Shown here: in pieces, positions 30,035 to 41,894 of the stretch
Numbering within the stretch: position 1 is the stretch's first letter
How the letters are laid out: each line of letters opens with the position of its first letter
Origin: Corynebacterium macginleyi
GTDB lineage: Bacteria; Actinomycetota; Actinomycetes; Mycobacteriales; Mycobacteriaceae
NCBI RefSeq assembly: GCF_003688935.1
Contig: NZ_REGE01000006.1
Coordinates: 1 to 64,000, forward strand
DNA: 64,000 nucleotides
Direction: 5' to 3'
Program-made: the position numbers and the translations under genes
Notes under the pieces: generated by a model
Database searches by the model: none
Told to the model about the DNA's origin: nothing
What the model saw: the letters and a program-made list of their open reading frames with translations, nothing else

Positions 30035-31800
30035 CGCGGACCTCCTTCTTTACTCTTCTTTACCGGCGGAGCGCTTGCCGGATCGTGGGCTGGGCCAGGA
30101 TCCGGCAGCAAGTGGCTGCGCTCTTCATAAGAGTCCGCGCCGCCTGCATAACGCTCCTTCTGGTCGAGGTGCCGGGTGGGGCTATCGGCGTTTTCGCCCA
30201 ATACGGCGTATTGATAAATGGAGGTATCCTGCGCTGATTCGGCCGCGCGGGAGGTAATACCGGAAATCGGGCCAGCCAAGAAGGTAATCGACATCGAGGC
30301 GATAACCAGCAATGCCGTGGCGCCCACCATGCCCAGGGGCACCCGGCCGACGTCCTGGCGGGAGGAAAACTCGACCTCATCGGTGACATCGGAAAGCGGG
30401 GCGGGACGGGCCAAGGCGACATGGCCTTCTGGGGCATCGGCGCGGTCGCGCTGGAACCCCTTGGCCCATACCAGCATCATCACGTAGAGAGTCAGCAGCG
30501 AGGTCACCAGGGCACCGCCGATGAGTACCCACGCCAACCAGGAACCTTCATTGGCGCCTGCCTGAATGAGGATGATCTTGCCCAGGAAGCCAGAAAATGG
30601 CGGCATGCCGCCCAGGTTGATCGCCGGGATGAAATACAGCACGGCGATAAGCGGGGCGGAATACATCAACGAGCCCAGGCGCCGCAGCGAGGACGTACCG
30701 GCTTGGCGCTCGATAAGGCCCACGACCAAGAAGAGCGCGGTCTGCACCAAAATGTGGTGTATGGCGTAGAAAATCGCGCCGGACAGCCCCTGGGCGGTGC
30801 CCAAGGATACCCCGAAGATCATATAGCCGATGTGGCTGACCAGAGTAAAGGACAGTAGGCGCTTAATGTCTGCTTGCGCGATAGCACCCAAGATACCCAC
30901 CAGCATGGTAGCCAGCGCCACCCACATCAGCACGGTATCAAGTCCACCATTGGTAAAGATGGATGTGCGCGCGCGGATGATCGCATACACACCGACCTTT
31001 GTCAGCAGTCCAGCGAACACGGCCGTCACCAGCGAGGGAGCGGTGGGGTAGGAGTCCGGCAGCCAGGCGGCCAGCGGCACCACCGCGGCCTTAATACCAA
31101 AGGCCACGAGCAGAGTGGCGAAGATGGCGGTGCGGGTGCCCTCGGGAACGTCCTGCATGCGTTGCCCGATCTGCGCCATGTTCATGGTGCCGACTGAAGC
31201 ATAGACATACGCCAGTGCCAGCAAGAAGATCATGGACGAGGCCATCGAAACCATCACATAACCTGCACCGGCGCGCACCCGGCCTGCCGATGCCCCCAAA
31301 GTCAACAGCACATAGGAAGCCACGAGGAAGACCTCGAAGCCGACGTAGAGGTTAAATAAGTCTCCGGCCAGGAAGGAGATATTCACGCCCATGGTCAGCA
31401 GCATGTACGTGGGCACGAAGACCGCTACCGGTTCATCCTTGGTGCCATCGCGCACACCCTGGGAAATTGCGTACCAGATGACGGAGAACAGGACCACGGA
31501 CGAGGTAAAGAGGATCATCGTGGATAGCCGGTCCGCCACCAAGGTGATACCCACCGGCGCGTCCCAGCCGCCTATTTGCAAGGTCTGTATGCCATAGAAA
31601 TCCACTATTATGATCAAGCTGGCGTTCACCGCTGCCGTAATCAGCAGGGAGAAGAAGGTGATCTGGCGCTGCACATGAGGCATGCGAGCAGACAGCAGCG
31701 AGAGTGCCGCGGCTACCGCCGGGATGATAACGGGCAGCGGGATAAGAGCACTGACGTACGGGTACATGGTTTCAGCGGCCTGGTGAAATAGTTCAGTCAT
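30031..31800 (-). CDS. mrpD: Na+/H+ antiporter subunit D
   Basis: A proton-translocating subunit homologous to complex I NuoN/NuoM, 589 residues with about fourteen helices. Signatures include FNLYVGFEVFLVASYVLLTL, GIKAAVVPLAAWLPDSYPTA (the conserved Lys in a helix) and AQADIKRLLSFTLVSHIGYM. A roughly 130-residue C-terminal extension, hydrophilic at its end, is longer than in many bacteria. The start overlaps the mrpC stop by 8 bases. Confidence 0.94.
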   Translation of the reverse strand: MTELFHQAAETMYPYVSALIPLPVIIPAVAAALSLLSARMPHVQRQITFFSLLITAAVNASLIIIVDFYGIQTLQIGGWDAPVGITLVADRLSTMILFTSSVVLFSVIWYAISQGVRDGTKDEPVAVFVPTYMLLTMGVNISFLAGDLFNLYVGFEVFLVASYVLLTLGASAGRVRAGAGYVMVSMASSMIFLLALAYVYASVGTMNMAQIGQRMQDVPEGTRTAIFATLLVAFGIKAAVVPLAAWLPDSYPTAPSLVTAVFAGLLTKVGVYAIIRARTSIFTNGGLDTVLMWVALATMLVGILGAIAQADIKRLLSFTLVSHIGYMIFGVSLGTAQGLSGAIFYAIHHILVQTALFLVVGLIERQAGTSSLRRLGSLMYSAPLIAVLYFIPAINLGGMPPFSGFLGKIILIQAGANEGSWLAWVLIGGALVTSLLTLYVMMLVWAKGFQRDRADAPEGHVALARPAPLSDVTDEVEFSSRQDVGRVPLGMVGATALLVIASMSITFLAGPISGITSRAAESAQDTSIYQYAVLGENADSPTRHLDQKERYAGGADSYEERSHLLPDPGPAHDPASAPPVKKSKEGGPR

Positions 31801-32293
31801 CTCCGGCTCCCTTCACTGGCTGCTCGAAGGATTGGGGGCCAAAATTATCGCCTTGCTTGGTGACGCGCCCCGTGGCGGGGTCAGTGGAGGCATCATGATC
31901 CGCGCTGGCCGCGGCGTTGCCGGGCTTGGAGGCCTGAGCAGCGATGGCGGTATCTTCGGCGTCATCTTCAATGACATCGGCGGTGCGGTAGCGGTACTGA
32001 CGGTAAGCCAAGGTAAGGATGAAGGCCGTCAGTGCCATAGAAATGACGATGGCGGTAAGAATCATTGCTTGGGTGAGAGGATCCGCACTATCGCTGCCAA
32101 AAGGCTCGGCCTCGCGGCCATCGATGGGCGGCGAACCCGCCGGGCCACCGGCTTGCAGCATGAAAAGATTGGCGCCATTGCCCAGCAATAGCAGTCCGAG
32201 CAGCATCTTGGTCATGGCGCGGTCGAGCAAGAGGTAGATGCCCGCAGAAACCATCACTCCGGCGGCGAGCAGGAGGAAGAGGTTGGCTTGCAT
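31793..32293 (-). CDS. mrpC: Na+/H+ antiporter subunit C
   Basis: NuoK-like subunit of 166 residues. Three helices are visible: LFLLLAAGVMVSAGIYLLL, MTKMLLGLLLLGNGANLFML and TQAMILTAIVISMALTAFIL. The conserved acidic/Asn positions of the family lie in the second. A charged C-terminal tail of about 50 residues is a corynebacterial extension. It begins one base after the mrpA stop. Confidence 0.93.
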   Translation of the reverse strand: MQANLFLLLAAGVMVSAGIYLLLDRAMTKMLLGLLLLGNGANLFMLQAGGPAGSPPIDGREAEPFGSDSADPLTQAMILTAIVISMALTAFILTLAYRQYRYRTADVIEDDAEDTAIAAQASKPGNAAASADHDASTDPATGRVTKQGDNFGPQSFEQPVKGAGDD

Positions 32294-35200
32294 TTATTTC
32301 TCCTTTCCTGCGTTGTCCCCGGAAAAGTCGCCGGAGGAGCTCGTTGCAACTGGTATCTCTTGTTGTTTCTTTTCTTCTTTGTGTGCCCGGTGGACCTTCT
32401 GCTGGGTGCTGCGTTGCCGATTTTTCCGCGCTAGCGAACGGGCGCGGTCGCGGGCGCGCTGCTTACGAAGGTCTTCTTCCTTATCCAGCTTGGCACCGAG
32501 CGAGCTGAGCACGTAGAGCGTAAGACCCACCACAATGAGGTAGACCCCTAAGTCAAAGACCAGTGCCGAAGGCAGTGAGACCGCGCCGATAAGCGGGATC
32601 TCAGGCGAGGTATATCCGCTGCTCAGCGGCGGGTAGTCATAGAACATCGGCACGAGCACTGCCAGGGTGGAGAACAATAGGCCGGCGCCCATGGTGCGCC
32701 CGGCATCGATGGGCAGGGCTGCTTCGAGCTCCGCGCGGCCACCGGCAAGGTAGCGCAGGATGAGCGCGAGTGCCGCCACAAGGCCACCGGCGAAGCCGCC
32801 ACCAGGCGCGTTGTGCCCTGCTAAGAAGAAATAAAACGACAGCGCCATCATGAAGGGAAAAAGCACGCGAGTGGAGACATCGATCATCAACGAGCGGTTA
32901 AGCGCCTGCTCCGATCCTGCGCCCGTGGCTAGCCAACGCCGACCCGTAACCTGCAGGGTGGGACGGCGGCTTTCCCTGGAGAAGGATTGGGTGCGATAAA
33001 TCAGGGAGGCCACCCCCAGCGCGGCGATGATAATTACCGTGATCTCACCAAAGGTATCCCACGCCCGCAGGTCTACCAACAAGACGTTGACGGTATTGGC
33101 ACCGTGGCCGATCTCCTTGGCCAGCTCTGGCATGTACTGGGAAATGGGTTCAGTGGAACGCGCGTTAATGGCAAACATTGCCACGATGGTGACGGTCAGG
33201 CCGGTGCCGACGGACAGCCAGGCGCGCAGGCGGCCCATCTTGGGGTCCTGCTTCCACTCAGTCGATGCCGGGATGCGGCGCAGCACCAGCATGAATAGGA
33301 CCATGATGATGGTTTCCGTCAATAGCTGAGTCAGCGCCAAGTCCGGGGCGCCGTGGATGGCAAAGACGAAAGATAAGGAATAACCGGTAACGCCGACGAT
33401 GATGACGGCGGACAAGCGGTTATCGGTCACCGTGGCGGCGATGGCGGCCACCATCATCAGGAGGGCGGCGACGACCTGCCAGGGATTCTCCGCGACCACC
33501 ATGCGGATATCCGTAAGATCCCCGGTAATTAGCATGACCAGCGGCAAGATCATTAGCGTGGCGAAGATGACGGTGAGGTTGAGCTGCAGCGAACCGCGCT
33601 GGGTGATGGCCGTGGTGCGCAGGGAGAGCTTGCGCAGGGTGGAGATGACTTGGTCGTAGACAGAGTCGGCATCGCCAAGCGCGGGGTAAGCAAATTGCCA
33701 TTGCTCCAGGACTTGGCGGCGCCAGTGGACGAGGATTCCCGCCACGATAATGATGGCGGATACGCCCAAGGTCACCGACCACCCGTGCCAGAGGGCCAGG
33801 CCGGGGTAGTCGCCTACCCCAAAAATAGAATCGAGGTGCTGATCGATGGCCCCCGAGAGCGCCTGCGGCGCAATGCCCAGCGCGATGGTGAGCGCGGTGA
33901 GCATGGCTGGGGCCAGCCACAGGCCCACGGTGACCTTGTGCATCCCGGCTACAGCCGCAGAAACGCCGTCTTTATCATCCGGGAGGTTTTTGGAAGCAAA
34001 GGCACCCCACAAAAAGCGCAGTGCATAGGCCATGGTCAGGATGGAACCTGCCACATAGGCCACCAGAATCATATTGCGCGGCATGCCAATGAGCAGTTCT
34101 TCGTGCATGGTCGATTCCAGCACGGCCTCTTTGGACACGAAGCCGAAGAGCGGGGGAACGCCCGCCATCGACAGGGCGGAGATAATGGCGATGCCGTAAA
34201 GGAAGGGCTGCCTGCGGCCGAGACCGGACAGTTGTGTGATATCGCGCGTGCCGCAGCAGTGGTCGATGGCGCCGACCACCATGAAGAGCGCGGCCTTAAA
34301 GAGCGCATGGGCAAAGGTGAGAGCCAAGCCTGCCTGCATGGCCTCCCGGGAGCCAACCGCCACGACGGAAGTGATAAACCCCAGCTGAGAGACCGTGCCA
34401 TAAGCCAAAATCAGCTTTAAGTCCCTGTGTTTAAGCGCCATCCACCCGCCGAGCAGCATGGTAAATACGCCCAAGGAAATGACTATGAGGTGCCAAGTGG
34501 TCACCTCGTGCATATCTGGAGCCAAGCGCGCTACCAGGTATATTCCGGCCTTGACCATGGCAGCGGAGTGCAGATACGCCGAGACCGGCGTTGGTGCGGC
34601 CATCGCGCCAGGCAGCCAGAAGTGGGCCGGCACGATGGCGGATTTGGTTAGCGCACCGATGAGGATGAGTACGATGGCGACGGTGACATACGGCGTGTGG
34701 GGAAAGTGATCGTAGGCGTGGATTGCGCTAAAGGTCCACGCTCCGGTTTGCCGGCCGAGCAAGCAGATACCCATCAGCATGGAGAGGCCGCCTAAGACGG
34801 TGACCATCAGCGCTTGCTGCGCGGCGCGGCGCGAGGAGGCGCGCTCGGCATAGTAGCTGACCAACAGGTACGACAAGAGGGAGGTGATTTCCCAGAATAC
34901 GTACATGAGCAGCAGGCTATCGGAGGTGACAAGCCCCAACATGGCGGTGGCAAAACCCACCAACTGGCCGGCAAACAGGCCAAGGCGGCGCCGCGTGGAA
35001 TCGAAATAGCCCCAGCAATACAGCAGGATTAACGCACCCATGCCCAAGATGATGAGGCTAAAGAGCCCCCCTAGGGTATCGAGGCGCAGATTTACGGCTA
35101 GGTGCGCTGCCGGCATCCATTCGAGGGTGTAAGTCAGTGTACCGCCCTCGCGGAAAGTACCCCGGGCGAAGTGCGCGAGGGTCCACGCGAAACCAACACC

Positions 35201-35302
35201 GGGAACTAATGCCAATAGACCAAAGGCTGGGCGGCCCACATTCATAATGAGCAGTGGTGCAACTACGGTGGCGACGATGAGGGCACCCAGAAGTACTAGC
35301 AC
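32294..35302 (-). CDS. mrpA: Na+/H+ antiporter fused subunits A and B
   Basis: A 1002-residue fusion that starts the six-gene operon, at GTG 35302. Residues 1-770 are MrpA, NuoL-like, with MYVFWEITSLLSYLLVSYY, AHFWLPGAMAAPTPVSAYLH and MALKHRDLKLILAYGTVSQL. The region from about residue 790 is an MrpB domain (VLFPFMMALSFYFFLAGHNA, then PGGGFAGGLVAALALILRYL), so a separate mrpB is not needed. The C-terminal 60 residues are highly charged (Lys/Arg/Glu). The complex exchanges Na+ for H+ for pH and salt homeostasis. Confidence 0.95.
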   Translation of the reverse strand: MLVLLGALIVATVVAPLLIMNVGRPAFGLLALVPGVGFAWTLAHFARGTFREGGTLTYTLEWMPAAHLAVNLRLDTLGGLFSLIILGMGALILLYCWGYFDSTRRRLGLFAGQLVGFATAMLGLVTSDSLLLMYVFWEITSLLSYLLVSYYAERASSRRAAQQALMVTVLGGLSMLMGICLLGRQTGAWTFSAIHAYDHFPHTPYVTVAIVLILIGALTKSAIVPAHFWLPGAMAAPTPVSAYLHSAAMVKAGIYLVARLAPDMHEVTTWHLIVISLGVFTMLLGGWMALKHRDLKLILAYGTVSQLGFITSVVAVGSREAMQAGLALTFAHALFKAALFMVVGAIDHCCGTRDITQLSGLGRRQPFLYGIAIISALSMAGVPPLFGFVSKEAVLESTMHEELLIGMPRNMILVAYVAGSILTMAYALRFLWGAFASKNLPDDKDGVSAAVAGMHKVTVGLWLAPAMLTALTIALGIAPQALSGAIDQHLDSIFGVGDYPGLALWHGWSVTLGVSAIIIVAGILVHWRRQVLEQWQFAYPALGDADSVYDQVISTLRKLSLRTTAITQRGSLQLNLTVIFATLMILPLVMLITGDLTDIRMVVAENPWQVVAALLMMVAAIAATVTDNRLSAVIIVGVTGYSLSFVFAIHGAPDLALTQLLTETIIMVLFMLVLRRIPASTEWKQDPKMGRLRAWLSVGTGLTVTIVAMFAINARSTEPISQYMPELAKEIGHGANTVNVLLVDLRAWDTFGEITVIIIAALGVASLIYRTQSFSRESRRPTLQVTGRRWLATGAGSEQALNRSLMIDVSTRVLFPFMMALSFYFFLAGHNAPGGGFAGGLVAALALILRYLAGGRAELEAALPIDAGRTMGAGLLFSTLAVLVPMFYDYPPLSSGYTSPEIPLIGAVSLPSALVFDLGVYLIVVGLTLYVLSSLGAKLDKEEDLRKQRARDRARSLARKNRQRSTQQKVHRAHKEEKKQQEIPVATSSSGDFSGDNAGKEK

Positions 35303-35550
35303 GTTGGAATCTGCGCTCCTTAAGTCGTGTCAAGTTCTCAGACCCTCGGTGCCGCGGGGAGTGGCGCGATGCGCCTTGGCCATATACACACCACGACAGT
35401 TTGTGCGCGGATGCGTACGAACCGTCCCACTTGTGCACGCAGTGTGGCCGACAACGGGGGTCAACGTGTGGAAATTTTACCGGCTTTTCCACAACTTCGA
35501 AAGGAGACTTTTAGTGCACAGTATTATATGCCGCCATTACAGGCATGTTT

Positions 35551-36918
35551 CTACGCGTAGCGCTGCAAGAAAAGTGCCTCTGCGGCGGCGATGTGCTCAA
35601 TCTCGGTGGGATCAACGGACTCATTGGCGGAGTGGATGGTGCACTTGGGCTCTTCCACGCCGTAGAGCGCGATTTCCGCTTCGGGGTGTGCCTCCTGCAG
35701 CTCGGTGGTCAGCGGGATGGAACCGCCCATGCCCTGCGCTGCGGTGTCCTTGCCATAAGCCTCGGATAGGCACTGCCCCAAAAGTGCCACAGCGGGCTTT
35801 TCTGGGTCGGTGGAAAAACCAGCATTAGCCTCTACCACCTCTGCTTTGACGTGTGCGCCCCACGGCGTGTGGTTCTTCACGTGCGTGCAGACGGCCTCGC
35901 CAATAGCGCGGGCATCGGTGCCGGCCGGAACGCGCAGGTTCAGCTTGGCGGCTGCGGTAGCGGGCACGGCGTTGACGGCATCAGCCACCGGGGTAGAGGT
36001 AAAGCCAGTGACGGAGATGGCCGGGCGGGACCACACCAAATCCGCTACCGGGGTAGCGCCCTCGGGATCCTGGGAACCCATGATCTCGGTGCCCTCGAGC
36101 AGCTGCGCATCGCTGCGGAAGGCTGCGGCCGGGTAGTCCTGACCTGGCCAGTGAGCACTGGTATCCACGCCATCGATGACGGTGCGTCCGTACTCATCCG
36201 TAAGCGAATCCAGCGCGCGCATCAGTGCCTTGACTGCGTCCGGGGCAGCGCCACCGAATTGGCCGGAGTGCACGGGTGCGGCCAAGGTAGTGACCTCGAC
36301 CTCAATCTGTGCGCCGCCGCGTAAGGAAGTGGTCAAGGTGGGCTGCCCCACCGCAGCATTACCAGCATCTGCAATCAAGATGGCATCGGCAGCAAAAAGC
36401 TCCGGGCGGTCCTTAATGAGTTGGGACAAGCCCTCCCCGCCACGCTCCTCAGAACCTTCGATGAGATACTTCAGGTTCACCTTGGTGCCACCATTGGCCT
36501 CCACAGCGCGCAAGGCTGCCAGGTGCATAGCCACATTGCCCTTGCAGTCTGCTGCGCCGCGGCCATACCAGCGGATGGTACCTGCAGCATCGGCGCGCTC
36601 GGTCAGGGTAAATGGATCCGAATCCCAGGCAGCGGGGTCTCCTGCGGGCACGACATCGTAATGCGAGTACAGCAGTACGGTCTTGGCACCTTCTTCGCCC
36701 TTCCGCTCGCCCAGAATGGCGGTGGAGCCATCCGCAGTGGTGATGGTTTCTACCGTTACGCCGGCTTCTTCCAGCGCGGCCTTTACCCACTGGCTTGCGC
36801 CCTGAGCCTGGGCTTCCAAACCTGGCTCATTGTGGACGGAGTTGAACCCAACGAGTTCGCTGAGCTGGCGGAAAATGGTGTCACGATCGCTGCGTACGGC
36901 GTCAATAATATCTGTCAT
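35551..36918 (-). CDS. M20-family metallopeptidase (dipeptidase)
   Basis: A zinc-dependent exopeptidase of 455 residues from ATG 36918. The upstream ATG at 36951 adds 11 poorly conserved residues. Metal ligands and catalytic residues are visible in YSHYDVVPAGDPAAWDSDPF, RWYGRGAADCKGNVAMHLAA and LIEGSEERGGEGLSQ. The dimerisation domain follows. The substrate is probably a dipeptide or N-acyl amino acid. It lies upstream of mrpA in the same direction, separated by 248 bases, so is likely a separate transcription unit. Confidence 0.9.
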   Translation of the reverse strand: MTDIIDAVRSDRDTIFRQLSELVGFNSVHNEPGLEAQAQGASQWVKAALEEAGVTVETITTADGSTAILGERKGEEGAKTVLLYSHYDVVPAGDPAAWDSDPFTLTERADAAGTIRWYGRGAADCKGNVAMHLAALRAVEANGGTKVNLKYLIEGSEERGGEGLSQLIKDRPELFAADAILIADAGNAAVGQPTLTTSLRGGAQIEVEVTTLAAPVHSGQFGGAAPDAVKALMRALDSLTDEYGRTVIDGVDTSAHWPGQDYPAAAFRSDAQLLEGTEIMGSQDPEGATPVADLVWSRPAISVTGFTSTPVADAVNAVPATAAAKLNLRVPAGTDARAIGEAVCTHVKNHTPWGAHVKAEVVEANAGFSTDPEKPAVALLGQCLSEAYGKDTAAQGMGGSIPLTTELQEAHPEAEIALYGVEEPKCTIHSANESVDPTEIEHIAAAEALFLQRYA

Positions 36919-37095
36919 GCACCCCACGGTACTCTGCCGCAGACTGGTCATAAAGTAGGTCGCACACTAAACGGAATAGGTACACGGGCGGCAGTGGCCT
37001 AAAATTTTCCTTATCTTTCCGCCGCATACCTCCAGTGTTCGACGCGAAGATGAGTGAGACTTAAAACAGTAAAGCAATACTAGAAAGGACCTGGC

Positions 37096-39111
37096 ATGGC
37101 GACCATGCAAGATCCCGCCGCCGGTTCACAGGCCAGCCTGCCCGAGTTGACTCTGCGCGGAGTCATCATCGGCGGCCTGATTACCCTGATTTTTACCGCC
37201 GCCAACGTCTACCTGGGCCTCAAGGTGGGCCTGACGTTTGCCACCTCCATTCCTGCCGCCGTGATTTCCATGGCGGTGTTGCGCCGGTTTGCCGGGCACA
37301 ACATCAAAGAAAACAACATCGTGCAGACCATTGCTTCGGCCGCAGGCACGTTATCCGCCATCATCTTCGTCCTTCCCGGCCTGGTCATGGTGGGTTATTG
37401 GCAGGGCTTTGGGTTTTTCGCAACCGCCGGCGTGTGCATGATTGGCGGCGTGCTGGGTGTGATGTATTCCATCCCGCTGCGCCGCGCGCTGGTGACCGGC
37501 TCCAATCTTCCCTATCCGGAAGGTGTGGCCGCCGCGGAGGTCCTGCGCGTCGGCGACGGAAACGGCGACGGCGCCAGCCACGGGGAGAATGCCAAGGGCT
37601 TGCGCGTCATCGTCGTCGGCGGCTTAATCTCCGCCGCGATGGCGCTGTTGAGCTCGATGAAGGCCGCAGCCGCTGAAGTTTTTACCTATTTCAAACTCGG
37701 CGCTGGCGCCACCACGCTCGGCGCGAGCCTGTCCACCGCGCTCATTGGCGTTGGCCACCTCGTGGGCCTGCAAGTAGGCATCGCGATGTTGGTCGGCGTG
37801 GTCATCTCCTATTTCATCCTGCTTCCTATCCGCACCGCCGGCGATGTCGGGCCTGCTGCCGCGCTTGCCGATGTCGTCGATGCCACCTTCGCCAATGACA
37901 TCCGGTTCATCGGCGTGGGCACCATGGCCATTGCCGCCATGTGGACGCTGATCAAGATTGCCGGCCCTATTACAGTGGGTATCCGCCAGTCTTTGGCCTC
38001 GTCGCGGACTCGTAAATCGGGCGGCACGGTCGATGTGACCGAGCGCGATATTCCTTTCCCTTACGTGGCAACCACCATCGTGGTGTTGATGGTTCCTATC
38101 GCGCTATTGCTCTGGGACTTCGTGCAGGGTACCGATATCCATGACCACATGCTGGTGCTCATCACCGTCTCCGTGCTCTTTACCCTGCTGGTAGGCCTGA
38201 TTATTGCCTCCGTGTGTGGTTACATGGCCGGCTTGATCGGTGCATCTAACTCGCCAATTTCTTCCATCGGTGTCATCGCCGTGCTCACCGCCTCCCTGGT
38301 GATTGCGACCGTGACCCGCGGCACCAGCGCCGAACCGCTCTCGCTGGTGGCCTATACATTGTTTACCGCCGCCATCGTCTTTGGCATTGCCACCATTTCC
38401 AATGACAACTTACAGGACCTTAAAACCGGTCAACTGGTTGGTGCTACCCCGTGGAAGCAGCAGGTTGCACTGATTATCGGCGTGGTTTTCGGTTCCTTGG
38501 TCATTCCGCCGGTCCTGCAGCTGATGCTTACCGGATTCGGCTTCCAAGGCATGGAAGGCGTCGGTGAAGACGCCCTTGCTGCCCCACAAGCCGCCCTGAT
38601 GTCTTCGGTTGCCTCCGGTATTTTTGAAAACTCGCTCAACTGGAGCCTCATCTTTACCGGCATGGGGATTGGCGCAGTCCTTATCATCGTGGACGAGTGT
38701 CTTAAAAAATTCACGGCCAACAGCTCGCTTTCTCCCCTTGCTGCCGGCATGGGCATGTATCTGCCCGTCGCACTGACCGTCGTTATTCCCCTCGGCGCCA
38801 TCCTGGGCACCTTTTATAATAAGTGGGCTGCACGGCAATCTCGCCCAAAATTTGCCAAGCGTATGGGCACGCTTTTGGCCACCGGCCTTATCGTAGGCGA
38901 GTCCCTTTTTGGTGTGGTCAATGCCGCCATTATTGCCGCCTCCGGCGGAAATAGCCCGCTGGAGGTCTTCTCCGGCGGTACCTTTGCAACGGTGTTCGGC
39001 ATCGTGCTGTTTATCGCTGCGCTGAGTTTCATCTACCGCTGGACTGCGCGCAAGGTGCATGCCCCTAAGCAGACCGAGAACCCAGACCAGGCCGGAGCAG
39101 GCAAGCGCTAG
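37096..39111 (+). CDS. OPT-family oligopeptide transporter
   Basis: A membrane carrier of 671 residues with about fifteen helices. The N-terminal family signature is GLITLIFTAANVYLGLKVGL. Further matches are RRALVTGSNLPYPEGVAAAE and YMAGLIGASNSPISSIGVIA. OPT carriers import oligopeptides or metal-siderophore complexes, and the substrate cannot be told here. The ATG follows agaaaggacc. It is divergent from the M20 peptidase gene, which may suggest a shared role in peptide use. Confidence 0.92.
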   Translation: MATMQDPAAGSQASLPELTLRGVIIGGLITLIFTAANVYLGLKVGLTFATSIPAAVISMAVLRRFAGHNIKENNIVQTIASAAGTLSAIIFVLPGLVMVGYWQGFGFFATAGVCMIGGVLGVMYSIPLRRALVTGSNLPYPEGVAAAEVLRVGDGNGDGASHGENAKGLRVIVVGGLISAAMALLSSMKAAAAEVFTYFKLGAGATTLGASLSTALIGVGHLVGLQVGIAMLVGVVISYFILLPIRTAGDVGPAAALADVVDATFANDIRFIGVGTMAIAAMWTLIKIAGPITVGIRQSLASSRTRKSGGTVDVTERDIPFPYVATTIVVLMVPIALLLWDFVQGTDIHDHMLVLITVSVLFTLLVGLIIASVCGYMAGLIGASNSPISSIGVIAVLTASLVIATVTRGTSAEPLSLVAYTLFTAAIVFGIATISNDNLQDLKTGQLVGATPWKQQVALIIGVVFGSLVIPPVLQLMLTGFGFQGMEGVGEDALAAPQAALMSSVASGIFENSLNWSLIFTGMGIGAVLIIVDECLKKFTANSSLSPLAAGMGMYLPVALTVVIPLGAILGTFYNKWAARQSRPKFAKRMGTLLATGLIVGESLFGVVNAAIIAASGGNSPLEVFSGGTFATVFGIVLFIAALSFIYRWTARKVHAPKQTENPDQAGAGKR

Positions 39112-39243
39112 TCCCGGTTACACGCGCTTGTCCTGATATATGCGAGACATACCGATACATCTGGCGCCTCTGCTTCGGCCCAGATCGCTAGCGGCAAGCG
39201 CGTTGCACCTTGCAGTCGGCGTGGGAGAGTGCCAGAATGGTCG

Positions 39244-39270
39244 TTAGCACTCGCACGGAGTGAGTGCTAG
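39244..39270 (+). promoter_or_regulatory. CIRCE element (HrcA operator)
   Basis: Arms ttagcactc and gagtgctag, separated by exactly 9 bases, match the CIRCE consensus at all but the last base. It lies 119 bases before groEL and predicts HrcA-repressed heat-shock expression. Confidence 0.92.
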
Positions 39271-39364
39271 ATAAATCTCCATCGTTGTGGTTGAGGTTGG
39301 TCCACACTCACCAGCCATGCCGTCGCGGGCCTCCACAGCGAGAAAGACGTGAGTGTCGTCCTGA

Positions 39365-41032
<1,668 letters not shown>

Positions 41033-41108
41033 GAGTACTGAACAACTCTTAACCCATACTGAGCCCTCGCTCTGTATGACTGGTGAGCGTCAGAGCTGCC
41101 CCCCTTCA

Positions 41109-41152
41109 CTGCGCCCTCCACTGTGTGCTCAACGCACACGGGGAGGGCGCAG
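41109..41152 (+). terminator. Long hairpin downstream of groEL
   Basis: Eleven-base perfect arms ctgcgccctcc and ggagggcgcag enclose a second stem (gtgtgc/gcacac). No T-run follows immediately. Its position 77 bases after the groEL stop supports a terminator or mRNA-stabilising role. Confidence 0.75.
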
Positions 41153-41224
41153 CTGCGTTTAGCCCCGCCTGTAAGATGCGGTTCTCGATGAGAACCGTGT
41201 TCATAGAAATTGAACTATTCCTCG

Positions 41225-41690
41225 GTTTACCAGCAATCGAACGAATGCAGGTCTACTGAGGGTTTCACCACGGGGGCTTGATCGCGGACTATGATGGTGA
41301 GCCCTTCGTATGACACGTAGGCCTACTCCCTGGGCTCGAGCGCGCGGTTGTGTGACAACAACCGCCAGATCGCCGAGGTCTTCCTACATGCGCGGGACAT
41401 GTGGTCTTGACAGGTTGATAATCCGCACCGCTGCCACTAGGTCAGTGGAACCGCGGGTAGATACGACCTAAAGGTAGCGCGTAGCGATCAATGTCGCGAG
41501 GGTGCGCCTTGCTCGTAGCAGTTGCTCAAGCAGTCAATCGGGGAAGAACGCACCGTGGCGTAGTTTCGGCATCGCGACATGGATCGTGCCGCCCCGAATG
41601 TCAAGGTAGCGGTGACTCCAGCCGGCGGCTTGGATGCCGCGGCCGGCGCAAGCCAACCCATGTTCTGCGCCCCACACAGGGCCGGGCCCG
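41225..41690 (-). pseudogene. IS256-family (mutator-type) transposase remnant
   Basis: On the minus strand the sequence reads D-I-R-G-G-T-I-H-V-A-M-P-K-L-R-H-G-A-F-F-P-D, the conserved IS256 segment before the catalytic core. A stop follows (near 41534), then LLEQLLRARRTLATLIATRYL, VVSTRGSTDLVAAV, and AYVSYEGLTIIVRD with several in-frame stops. Together they span about 150 residues of the family in order. Both ends of the gene are missing. No intact terminal repeat was found. Confidence 0.72.
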
Positions 41691-41894
41691 GCACTTGCCA
41701 AACGTGAACACCGCAGGGAAATCGACCAGGAGCCAACGCTCACATCGACGACATTCCCCACACCCAAATCCTGCGATCCATGCCAGGAATGGGGCCGAAA
41801 CAGGACCTCAGCTCCTCATGACTGTCGGGGATATGTGTGATTTTCCCACGCCTAGACTTGTAGCCTCATAAGCTGGGCTCTCGACCCGGACACA

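Noticed and set aside
41491..41871. 126-codon plus-strand frame
   Set aside because: It is the antisense of the recognisable IS256 transposase remnant.
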